From the NCBI GenBank assembly GCA_002438405.1, contig DJOE01000023.1, positions 230,040 to 280,484 of the forward strand: a DNA stretch of 50,445 bases, given 5' to 3'. The notes under the pieces were generated by a model, which saw nothing but the letters and a program-made list of their open reading frames with translations, was not told the DNA's origin and searched no databases. Below, in pieces: positions 43,260-50,445 of this stretch (its first letter is position 1; every line of letters starts with the position of its first letter). A program made the translations under genes and the position numbers. This DNA is from Cyanobacteria bacterium UBA6446 (GTDB taxonomy: Bacteria; Cyanobacteriota; Vampirovibrionia; Gastranaerophilales; Gastranaerophilaceae).

Positions 43260-45878
43260 ATGAAATTATCAAAAATATTTTTATATACTTTTTCAACGAT
43301 AGGAACAATTGCCATCGGGAGCTATCTTGCTGTTTTATTTATTCTTCCGCCAATTTTAAATAGTCCTAAAATGGTAAAAAGTTACGAAAAATATTTATCA
43401 AAAAAAATAAATCTTCCGGTAAAAATAAATGATTTTAATTTTAAAACAAATCCAAATTTATCATTTAATTTATCTATTGGAAAACTTCTCGTATCAAACG
43501 GAGAGATTATAAATCTTGATAATCTAAAATACAAAACAAAATCTTTTTCAATAAAACCCAATACTATTGAAATAAAATCCATCTTTGCTGATTACGAAAA
43601 AATTTCACCACTATTAAAAAATAAGAATGAAACTCAAAAAACAGAACTGAATATCAACTATTTACCATTAATTAATGTTCAAAAAGTTTTTATAAAAATA
43701 GATAAAAGCTCTAATATTCAAGTTCAAAATATAAAAGCAGAAAAAATTGGGGAGATAATAAATTGTCACCTCCTTGCAACTGTATCAAATCCTTATACCA
43801 AAAATCCTATTATTATAGGAAAAACCGGAGCAATAAATTATTATAAAGAAATAACTTTTGACAACCTTTCAGCTCAACTTGAAAATTCTAACCTATATTT
43901 TTCAGGTTCAACAAAAGACTTGCAAATAAACGGGACAAACTTACCTATTAAAGAACTGGAAGAAAGTTTTCTTTATTTTTACAAAATTAAAAACCCTAAC
44001 AAGAAAAACTTTATTGAAAATTTTACGAATTTTTCAGGGACTATGAATATTGCGCTAAGCCTTAAAAATAAAGGATTAACAGGAAGTTGCAAAACTAAAA
44101 ATTTAGCTGCAAATTTTTCAAAATTCAATATTCCGATATATTTACCGGAAACCATTTTTCATTTCAACAACCACGAAATCAAAGCTAAAACAAACGGATT
44201 ATTTGGTGGTGAAAAAGTATTTACAGACTTTCATTTAACAGGCTTATTCTCAAAAGATTTAATCACAAGCGGAAATGTAGAATCAACGTTAACAAATAAA
44301 TTTACAAAAAAATATTTTCCGCAAATTGGAATAACAGGAAAAACAATTGCAAAAGTTAAATATAAAACACAAAATAAAATTCCAAAAATTAAATATATTT
44401 TGACAATTCCACAAGGTTCAAATCTAACATCTAAATATGGAAACTTAGATTGCATAAATAAGACAAGACATATCTCAGCCTACACAGAAAAACATGGGGA
44501 TAAAATTTATCTAAAAAATTATGACTATTCCTTTTTAGAAACAACACAACAAAAACTTCTTACCGGCGATGGATTATTTGAAAAAATCAAAGGTCACTAT
44601 TCTCCACAATACATTACAATAAAAACTTTAACCCCAGCTCCAGTTGAGATATTCCAATCTTTTATAAAAGACTATATCAAGGGAGGAAACTTTACATCAG
44701 ATTTAAAAGTAGATTTTCCTACAAAATCAATTCTAGGGAATTTTACACTGAATGATATTCACCACAAAGATTTTTTATATCTGAAAACAACTTCTATAAA
44801 TATAAATAAAAACAACTTAAATTTAACATCAGATGGAACATTTTTTGATTCTCCGATGAATTTAAAACTCAATGCTGACAACAATTTCAAATCAGGATTT
44901 TTAATTCACGACATTGAAATATACTTGAATAAATTTATTGTAAAAAGAGGTAATTACTCAACAATAGAACAAAATTTTAAAGATAAAAAACTCGCAAAAT
45001 CTAGCAATTACAATGTTACTGTTGAGCGAGGGAAAATCCAAGTCGGCGAAATTTCTCACACAAAATTTAACCTTAAAGATGTTGAAATTTTAGGAGCTTT
45101 AAAGAATAGCAACGTTAAATTTGTAATTCCGCAAACTCAATATGCAAAAGGTAGTTTAAGTGCTAAAGGAACATATAATTTGCTTGAACATTCATCAGAC
45201 ATTCATTTCTTTGCATCTGATATTGATTCAAATGAAGTTGCAACACATATTTTTAACCTCCCTAATCAAGTGCAAGGCTCTGCATTTGCAACTCTTCACT
45301 TAATTACAAAAAACAAATTAAATGACATTAAAGCAAGTACAATGTTTGCAATTGATGATGGTTTTTTACCTAAACTTGGTTCAACAGAATTTATCATCAA
45401 AAAATCTAAACAGCCAAAGAAATTAAAATGGATAAATTCTGACAAAATAAAATTCTCATTATCTAAAATTACAAATATTGATTTTTCAAACAAAAAAGTT
45501 CTTGCAGCAAATATCACTGGAACATTTAATATTGATAATACAGAATTAAAAGACATAAAAATCTATTCTCAAAGTGATTATCTATCAATGTTTATTGAAG
45601 GCAAATATCACATGGATAAGCAATTTGCACATCTTTATATCTGGGGCAGACACAACAGAACAGCTGAAAAGAAAATTCGTATTTTAAAAATTCCATTCAC
45701 ATTTTTGTATAAAATAATTTTCAGAGCAGAACGTTCAAAAGATTTTTACCAAGACAAAATTGATATGATTCCGCCAATAAAACTAAATGCCGGAGATAGA
45801 GAATCCTTATTCAGAGTTTATGCCTGCGGAAATATCAACTCAAACAACATTAAAGTTATTTTGAAAGATTTGAAATAA
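43260..45878 (+). CDS. AsmA-like envelope protein, second copy
   Basis: An 872-residue relative of the preceding gene: N-terminal membrane helix (TFSTIGTIAIGSYLAVLFIL), then MVKSYEKYLSKKINLPVKIN as AsmA-type start block, long beta-rich midsection, and a C-terminus with SDYLSMFIEGKYHMDKQFAH and IKLNAGDRESLFRVYACG. It is more lysine- and asparagine-rich than its neighbour. The pair suggests parallel inter-membrane lipid bridges in a two-membrane cell. It is convergent with the TPR gene, one base apart. Confidence 0.8.
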   Translation: MKLSKIFLYTFSTIGTIAIGSYLAVLFILPPILNSPKMVKSYEKYLSKKINLPVKINDFNFKTNPNLSFNLSIGKLLVSNGEIINLDNLKYKTKSFSIKPNTIEIKSIFADYEKISPLLKNKNETQKTELNINYLPLINVQKVFIKIDKSSNIQVQNIKAEKIGEIINCHLLATVSNPYTKNPIIIGKTGAINYYKEITFDNLSAQLENSNLYFSGSTKDLQINGTNLPIKELEESFLYFYKIKNPNKKNFIENFTNFSGTMNIALSLKNKGLTGSCKTKNLAANFSKFNIPIYLPETIFHFNNHEIKAKTNGLFGGEKVFTDFHLTGLFSKDLITSGNVESTLTNKFTKKYFPQIGITGKTIAKVKYKTQNKIPKIKYILTIPQGSNLTSKYGNLDCINKTRHISAYTEKHGDKIYLKNYDYSFLETTQQKLLTGDGLFEKIKGHYSPQYITIKTLTPAPVEIFQSFIKDYIKGGNFTSDLKVDFPTKSILGNFTLNDIHHKDFLYLKTTSININKNNLNLTSDGTFFDSPMNLKLNADNNFKSGFLIHDIEIYLNKFIVKRGNYSTIEQNFKDKKLAKSSNYNVTVERGKIQVGEISHTKFNLKDVEILGALKNSNVKFVIPQTQYAKGSLSAKGTYNLLEHSSDIHFFASDIDSNEVATHIFNLPNQVQGSAFATLHLITKNKLNDIKASTMFAIDDGFLPKLGSTEFIIKKSKQPKKLKWINSDKIKFSLSKITNIDFSNKKVLAANITGTFNIDNTELKDIKIYSQSDYLSMFIEGKYHMDKQFAHLYIWGRHNRTAEKKIRILKIPFTFLYKIIFRAERSKDFYQDKIDMIPPIKLNAGDRESLFRVYACGNINSNNIKVILKDLK

Positions 45879-45879
45879 A

Positions 45880-46971
45880 CTACATTCCATCAAATAACAA
45901 AACAGGTTTTGGAATTGGATTTTTGAAAGATTCTTCAATACTCAAATCATCAGCATCTGCATAATCTTGTTGAGCTAAATCATCTTTTCCCAAGCGTTCA
46001 TAAACTTGTGCTCTTTCAAAATATAAACGATTTTTCAACAAGAAAACTCTATCGCTATCCGCCTTTTCAATCAAGTAATTGTAGATTTTCAAAGCAGCTT
46101 TGTAATTTTTTATATTGTATAAAAATTGAGCTTTATCCCAGTAAAATGAATCTCTATCTTCATCATTTTTTGAATTTTTGATTTCTTTATCAAAATCCTT
46201 CAATGCGCCTTTATAATCCCCAATATAATACTTTATAAAAATCTTATTATCAAAATTCATAACACTATATTCATCTGGCTCTAATTTATAAGCTCTGTCA
46301 TAATCTCTTATTGCACCACCATAGTCTTTCAACTTAAATCTTGAATATGCTCTCAATGAATACCACTCCGGAGCTATTGGAAAGATTTTAGACCCAATTG
46401 TAGTGATTCTGACAGCATCATCATATTTTTTTTGTTGAATACATTTTGAAGCAATCTTGAAAGGAGAACCCATTCCAAAACACAACAAAATAATTACTAT
46501 AAATAAAAATACTTTTAGCAACTCGATTTTAAATAAATTATAATATTTTTCATTGATATTTTCCGAAAAAGGAAAAATTGTAGCTTCATATTCACCATAA
46601 TTAGCTTTTAAGCTTTTTTCAAAACATTTAGTTGTGATAAAAGTAATTGATTTATAAATAAACCACAAAATAACTAAGAACGGAAGAATTGAACAATACC
46701 ATTCTACAGAACTAAGGAAATTATAATTAGGGAAAATTATTCCATACAAAACAACAATAAATGACAAAAATATCATTATTGTAGAAAATCGTTTATGTTT
46801 TTTTATATTATTCCAAACAGAATTTATTTCTTCTTCTGTAAAAACTCTATCAAATTTATACCCTAAACAAGTATTATTTATTGATTTAATAACTGTTGCA
46901 TCTTCCAAGAATGAATAAAAATTCATCGGAGCTCGTTTATATAACCACTTCAAAATATTAAATTTAATCAT
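45880..46971 (-). CDS. Membrane protein with cytoplasm/periplasm-facing TPR domain
   Basis: A 363-residue protein. Three hydrophobic helices lie at about 63-83 (IMIFLSFIVVLYGIIFP), 91-112 and 148-168 (VFLFIVIILLCFGMG). Then four to five TPR units follow: YDDAVRITTIGSKIFP, YGGAIRDYDRAYKLEPDEY, YKGALKDFDKEIKNSKND and YKAALKIYNYLIEKA. No signal peptide other than the anchors. The ATG at 46971 has no ribosome site; MNFYSF at 46926 is an alternative. Function unknown. The upstream spacer 46972-47133 is AT-rich with a weak GGCA/TGCC hairpin and nothing I can name. Confidence 0.78.
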   Translation of the reverse strand: MIKFNILKWLYKRAPMNFYSFLEDATVIKSINNTCLGYKFDRVFTEEEINSVWNNIKKHKRFSTIMIFLSFIVVLYGIIFPNYNFLSSVEWYCSILPFLVILWFIYKSITFITTKCFEKSLKANYGEYEATIFPFSENINEKYYNLFKIELLKVFLFIVIILLCFGMGSPFKIASKCIQQKKYDDAVRITTIGSKIFPIAPEWYSLRAYSRFKLKDYGGAIRDYDRAYKLEPDEYSVMNFDNKIFIKYYIGDYKGALKDFDKEIKNSKNDEDRDSFYWDKAQFLYNIKNYKAALKIYNYLIEKADSDRVFLLKNRLYFERAQVYERLGKDDLAQQDYADADDLSIEESFKNPIPKPVLLFDGM

Positions 46972-47133
46972 ACTTTAGCTTAAATTCCCTCTTAACGATA
47001 TCATAGCATATCATACAGAATTTATATTAATAATTTTTCACTCCAAGTGTAAATATATATTAAACAAGCCCCCCAAGGCACTTTTGCCCTATTATAGAGT
47101 AAAATCTTTGCTTAATATATCGTTACAAGGGAA

Positions 47134-49155
47134 TTATTTAAAAGATTTAATCTTTTCCGCAATTACTTTTTCAGAAAAACCTTTATAATTTATCCTAGAA
47201 GAAGTGATTGGTTGTTTATAATCATATTTGTTAATTGAACGAGAATCTACAATTACAGATGGAGGAAGAATAGACCATTTGTATAATGCCGTAGCCATTC
47301 TTCTGTAAAATTTGTCCAACCACTGAATTTTTTGTTCTTTCGAAACTTCATTTTTAGTTTCATACAAGAATGTTGATTCTAACATATCATAGTAATGTTC
47401 TTTTTTATTTTCAATTCGCCAAATAACTTCATCTAAAAATTCATAAGGCATCAAAGCATCTTCCGCAATCAATGGTTTACCCGTTTTGGGATCAATAGCA
47501 AGTTCTGCCCCTGGTTTTTTTAGAATAATAGCTTCCGGAATTGCATTTTTTATTTCTCTATTTGAATTCAACCATCTTGCAAGAGCAAATAGTTTTGTCT
47601 TAGGAACATCAGCAATTGGAGCAAAACCCCCGGACATATCGCCATTAATTGTTGCATAGCCCATATAAAGTTCAGACTTGTCAGATGTTGCAATTGGAAG
47701 ACAAGAAGCAAACTCATTGCTTATCCCCCACAAAAACATTGCTCTTGAACGAGCTTGAATATTATCCATAGTAAAAGATTGTTTATATCTGCAATTCCAA
47801 CTATTTTCAACAGTAGCAAACAATTTTGATAAACAAGTACTAGTTATTTCAACCATATCTTTTATTGATGCTTCGGTGAAATTTATACCCAAGTTATTTG
47901 CTAATTTTTCAGCATCAGATTTACTTTCACTACTTGTAATTTTAGACGGCATACTTATGCCAAAAACATTTTCTTTTCCTAAAGCATCAGCCAATAATAC
48001 AGCACAAACCGTAGAATCCAAACCTCCGGAAAGTCCAAGAACAGCTCGTTTAAAACCTGTTTTCTTAAAATAATCTTTAATACCCTGAACAATAGTTTTG
48101 TAAGTTCTTTCCAAATCCGGTTCATACTCTAAAGTGTAAACTTTTGCCTCTGTTAAAGTTTTTTCCAAGCCTTTTGTTAACGGGTAAATTTTGCCCAAAC
48201 CCAAATGAGGATTTACAATCAAAAATTGTTCTTTAAAAGATTTTGCTCTAGCTAAAAGTTTTCCCTCTTTGTCAAAAACTCTGCTTGAGCCATCAAATGA
48301 ACTGTTATCAATTGCACCAACTTGATTTACATACACAATTGGTGTTGAATATTTTTTTGCAATGAAAGACAACATATTGTGCTTCAATTGTTCCTTTTTG
48401 GCTCTTGTTGGAGAAGCAGAACAATTTATAAAAACATCAGGGTTTTCTTTTGCCAACTCATCAATAGGGTCAATTGAATATAAGGTTGTATCGTTAAAGA
48501 ACTCTTTATTATTCCAACAATCTTCACAAATAGAAATTCCATATTTTTGAGAATTAATTAAATTTGTTTTTGCACAATTTTGAACCATATCCTCATCAAA
48601 AAGACCTAATGTATCACTTGGTTGATTTCCAACAACCGGAGATGGCTCAATATATCTGTAATCATTGAATTCTGAATAAGTAGGAAGTAGAGATTTCCTG
48701 ATAATTCCTTGGATTTTACCATTTTGCAACACAGCAACAGAATTATAATATTTTTTCCCTGTCAAATGGTCATATCTTCGAGGTTCAACAAAACCAACAA
48801 TAGCTGCAGTGTCTTTGGTAATCTTTGCTATTTCTTTTAGCCACTTAACATTCTCTTCAACAATCACAGGGTGTCTATCGATGGTATCTTCAATCGGATA
48901 CCCCATAAGAGTAAGTTCAGGAAATACAACAACATCTAAACCTATATTTTGAGAATGTTTGATATACTTAACAACCTTTTGTGAATTATACTCAATATCT
49001 CCCGCAATAGGATTTATCTGAGCAAGTCCGATAGAACCTTTTTTGAATGTTTTTAACAGCTCTTTTAATTCCATCTCAAGTTCAACAGAACAATTTCCAT
49101 TATCATATTCCTCTGATAGTTTATAAATTTTATTTTTAACTTCTTCTTGATTCAT
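47134..49155 (-). CDS. nadE: Glutamine-dependent NAD+ synthetase
   Basis: Converts nicotinate adenine dinucleotide to NAD+ using glutamine and ATP. The 673 residues hold an N-terminal nitrilase-type amidase with catalytic Glu (VVVFPELTLMGYP), Lys (RKSLLPTYSEFNDYRY) and Cys (GISICEDCW). A C-terminal ATP-pyrophosphatase domain follows, with LGLSGGLDSTVCAVLLADAL and a late GISNEFASCLPIATSDKSE. An N-terminal extension of about 35 residues precedes the amidase domain; the internal MELKELL could be an alternative start, but GAGG six bases before 49155 favours the longer form. Two-domain architecture is normal for bacteria using glutamine directly. Confidence 0.95.
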   Translation of the reverse strand: MNQEEVKNKIYKLSEEYDNGNCSVELEMELKELLKTFKKGSIGLAQINPIAGDIEYNSQKVVKYIKHSQNIGLDVVVFPELTLMGYPIEDTIDRHPVIVEENVKWLKEIAKITKDTAAIVGFVEPRRYDHLTGKKYYNSVAVLQNGKIQGIIRKSLLPTYSEFNDYRYIEPSPVVGNQPSDTLGLFDEDMVQNCAKTNLINSQKYGISICEDCWNNKEFFNDTTLYSIDPIDELAKENPDVFINCSASPTRAKKEQLKHNMLSFIAKKYSTPIVYVNQVGAIDNSSFDGSSRVFDKEGKLLARAKSFKEQFLIVNPHLGLGKIYPLTKGLEKTLTEAKVYTLEYEPDLERTYKTIVQGIKDYFKKTGFKRAVLGLSGGLDSTVCAVLLADALGKENVFGISMPSKITSSESKSDAEKLANNLGINFTEASIKDMVEITSTCLSKLFATVENSWNCRYKQSFTMDNIQARSRAMFLWGISNEFASCLPIATSDKSELYMGYATINGDMSGGFAPIADVPKTKLFALARWLNSNREIKNAIPEAIILKKPGAELAIDPKTGKPLIAEDALMPYEFLDEVIWRIENKKEHYYDMLESTFLYETKNEVSKEQKIQWLDKFYRRMATALYKWSILPPSVIVDSRSINKYDYKQPITSSRINYKGFSEKVIAEKIKSFK

Positions 49156-49210
49156 CTTTAACCTCTTAGGTTAATTATATATGAAAAAAAAGAGAACGAA
49201 AATACTAGAA

Positions 49211-49969
49211 TTACTTATTGTTTAAAATATATTTTGCAGCATTTGATGCAGGTTCAACTGTCCCATCATGAAAAACTACCGGAAACATATCAGATAGTCC
49301 GTCTCCAGACACTACACATGGAGTTTCCACTTTTGTTGATGTTTCTGCATTTGTGCAACTAACCTCTTTATTAGGTTTATCAAAATTGTTTATATCAATT
49401 AGTCCCAAACAACCTCTATGCTGGTCAATCCATTCCCCTGTCAACGGCTCACCTTGGTTTAAAGAACATATTTCCCCATTACTATATCCCCCATTCCCAA
49501 AAGCAACCAATATTCCATCCGCAAGAAGATAGATGTTTTGAAAGGAAGTATGAACACTATATCCTCCGTTGCATAAAACACTACATCTTTTATTAAATCG
49601 ATAACTATTAAATGTACTAAAAGGAAAAGCTCCTATACTTCCAGTCAAAGGGAATATTTTTTGAGCTTTTGGCATTGCATACGTGAAAATTCCACATCGA
49701 GTTGTTACATCTTCTGGGTTTTTATAACTATTATTTGTTTCGTTAGGCCAGCAACGTACTACATTACCCCAATTTACTCCGTAATCATTATCAAATTGTA
49801 ATAAATTTTGTTTTAGCACAGATATTGTTTTTACATATTTCGTCCGGTATTTTATCTGATTCAATTTTGCCATTAGACTAGGAATAGTAATTGCTGCAAT
49901 TACTCCTATTATCCCAAGTGTGATAAGCACTTCTGCAAGAGTAAATCCTCGGAATTTGAATTTGTACAA
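49211..49969 (-). CDS. Pseudopilin/prepilin-like protein, short leader, TTG start
   Basis: A 252-residue protein starting with TTG at 49969, five bases after a perfect AGGAGG that compensates for the weak codon. The leader is only 8 residues and has the canonical Gly: FRG then FTLAEVLITLGIIGVIAAITIP. The mature part is Cys-rich (RCWPNE, TRCGIF, RCSVLCNGGYS, EICSLNQG, RGCLGLIDINNFDKPNKEVSC), suggesting disulfides. It is divergent from a small HTH gene at 50101 across 131 bp, the fourth such pair. nadE follows 55 bp downstream. Confidence 0.86.
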   Translation of the reverse strand: MYKFKFRGFTLAEVLITLGIIGVIAAITIPSLMAKLNQIKYRTKYVKTISVLKQNLLQFDNDYGVNWGNVVRCWPNETNNSYKNPEDVTTRCGIFTYAMPKAQKIFPLTGSIGAFPFSTFNSYRFNKRCSVLCNGGYSVHTSFQNIYLLADGILVAFGNGGYSNGEICSLNQGEPLTGEWIDQHRGCLGLIDINNFDKPNKEVSCTNAETSTKVETPCVVSGDGLSDMFPVVFHDGTVEPASNAAKYILNNK

Positions 49970-50011
49970 TATAGCCTCCTTAATACAAAATCCTAAATAT
50001 AAAATAATTAT

Positions 50012-50023
50012 CTTATATATAAG
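50012..50023. promoter_or_regulatory. Candidate operator in the pseudopilin/HTH spacer
   Basis: CTTATATATAAG is a perfect 12-bp palindrome, related to GACTTATAAGTC at 17489-17500. A second inverted repeat AGTTGA (50033-50038)/TCAACT (50053-50058) lies next to it. Confidence 0.45.
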
Positions 50024-50100
50024 TTAAATTTTAGTTGATTGTCTTATATTTGTCAACTTTAGCTTAAAAAACGTATAATTATCTCAAATATGAGGTAATT

Positions 50101-50313
50101 ATGTCGTCAAAAAATGAACTAAAAATATTAATAATGAAAGAAGCCTTGACGGTTCAAAAATTGGCGAATTTGCTTACCGAAAAGACCGGAAAACAATATA
50201 CTCAACGAAGTTTGCAAAACAAAATTTTCCTAAGTTCATTGAATTATGATGAAATGGAAATAATTGCAGATTTACTTGGTTACGAAATAAAAATAGAAAA
50301 GAAACAAAAATAA
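50101..50313 (+). CDS. Small HTH protein, partner of the 49969 pseudopilin
   Basis: A 70-residue single-domain protein: LKILIMKEALTVQKLANLL, then TGKQYTQRSLQNKIFLSSLN and YDEMEIIADLLGYEIKIEK. This is the pattern of the small Cro-like/Xre group in which the last helix ends IADLLGYE. Start behind GAGG five bases upstream, so unlike the other Xre genes here it has a leader. It is placed to control the divergent pseudopilin. It is followed by the tRNA-Glu promoter. Confidence 0.78.
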   Translation: MSSKNELKILIMKEALTVQKLANLLTEKTGKQYTQRSLQNKIFLSSLNYDEMEIIADLLGYEIKIEKKQK

Positions 50314-50322
50314 ATTTTCATA

Positions 50323-50350
50323 TTGAAAAAATTAGATTTAGTGGTAATAT
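50323..50350 (+). promoter_or_regulatory. Promoter of tRNA-Glu
   Basis: TTGAAA (50323-50328), a 16-bp spacer and TAATAT (50345-50350), placing the transcript start a few bases before the tRNA. Confidence 0.6.
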
Positions 50351-50362
50351 TTTTGTATAGAT

Positions 50363-50437
50363 AGCGGTATCGTCTAGTGGTTAGGACGAGAGATTCTCAT
50401 TCTCTAAACAGGGGTTCAATTCCCCTTACCGCCGCCA
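50363..50437 (+). tRNA. tRNA-Glu (anticodon CTC)
   Basis: The cloverleaf reads acceptor AGCGGTA/TACCGCC, T8 C9, D arm GTCTAGTGGTTAGGAC, anticodon stem AGAGA/TCTCT with loop TTCTCAT (anticodon CTC), and T arm AGGGG/CCCCT with TTCAATT. Discriminator G and encoded CCA (50435-50437) are present. The GTCTAG D-arm is the glutamate type. The first acceptor pair is A1-C72, a mismatch; all other stem pairs are sound. Confidence 0.92.
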
Positions 50438-50445
50438 TTTACTCC

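Noticed and set aside
40167..44455. Minus-strand open frames inside the AsmA-like genes
   Set aside because: They are low-complexity Phe/Ser/Ile-rich shadows of the beta-rich coding strand with no start signals or recognisable domains.
46972..47133. Structured RNA in the spacer before the membrane TPR gene
   Set aside because: Only a 4-6 bp GGCA/TGCC hairpin and a C-run are present; no promoter-terminator pair could be set out.
50363..50437. tRNA pseudogene because of the A1-C72 mismatch
   Set aside because: All other pairs, the loops, CTC anticodon, discriminator, CCA and an upstream promoter are intact.

Overview
The window is AT-rich bacterial chromosome with dense coding and short spacers. 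The gene set points to a gut or anaerobe-type member of the non-photosynthetic cyanobacterial lineage (Vampirovibrionia/Melainabacteria, Gastranaerophilales-like). The grounds are the repeated pseudopilin signature CAFTLAEVLITLGIIGVVAA, many lineage-type hypothetical proteins and cyanobacterial-style AsmA and TPR proteins. This assignment is inference from protein style, not from a marker gene. No rRNA, CRISPR array, IS element or prophage was seen. One tRNA (Glu, anticodon CTC) lies at the right end.

Layout. 1-2.5 kb: yihY-like membrane protein and nrnA, divergent from a DUF721/DciA-like gene. 2.4-6.5 kb: a pseudopilin, then an operon of OmpR-type regulator, sensor kinase and tadA. 6.6-9.6 kb: a small unknown gene and the rsgA - polyprenyl synthase - DUF212 operon. 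9.6-16.6 kb: a 512-aa protein with helical ends, an alpha/alpha-barrel protein, a diguanylate-cyclase-like protein with altered motifs, a TPR protein and a glycine-zipper protein. 16.6-19.0 kb: a mirror-image block of two pseudopilins around two Xre regulators, with 145-bp perfect inverted arms. 19-21.1 kb: a TPR/HAD/TIGR02757 operon. 21.3-27.9 kb: an island-like pair, an HNH protein whose fold is split by an insertion of about 280 residues, and a 1605-aa modular protein (EF-hand, LysM, coiled coils, C-terminal ADP-ribosyltransferase-like end). The second gene is preceded by a (ATAG)7 tract and a hairpin that covers its ribosome site. 27.9-33.8 kb: two sugar ABC permeases, two APC amino-acid transporters and glyQ. 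34-36.9 kb: another pseudopilin/Xre pair, a nucleotide-kinase-like gene and a YuiF-type antiporter. 36.9-46 kb: an M3/M2-type oligopeptidase, a lipoprotein-sized unknown, a candidate small RNA, two very large AsmA-like proteins and a membrane TPR protein. 47-50.4 kb: nadE, a fourth pseudopilin/HTH pair and tRNA-Glu.

Two themes stand out. First, four of the five pseudopilin genes are each divergent from their own small HTH gene, and two of the four spacers carry related palindromes. This looks like a repeated self-contained pseudopilin-plus-regulator cassette. Second, at least seven genes have a -10-like hexamer only 6-7 nt from the start codon and no Shine-Dalgarno sequence, which suggests frequent leaderless transcripts. 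Other genes here have clear AAGGAG sites. The best candidate for an undescribed system is either the pseudopilin/Xre cassette family or the HNH plus ART-like modular protein pair with its phase-variation-like leader.
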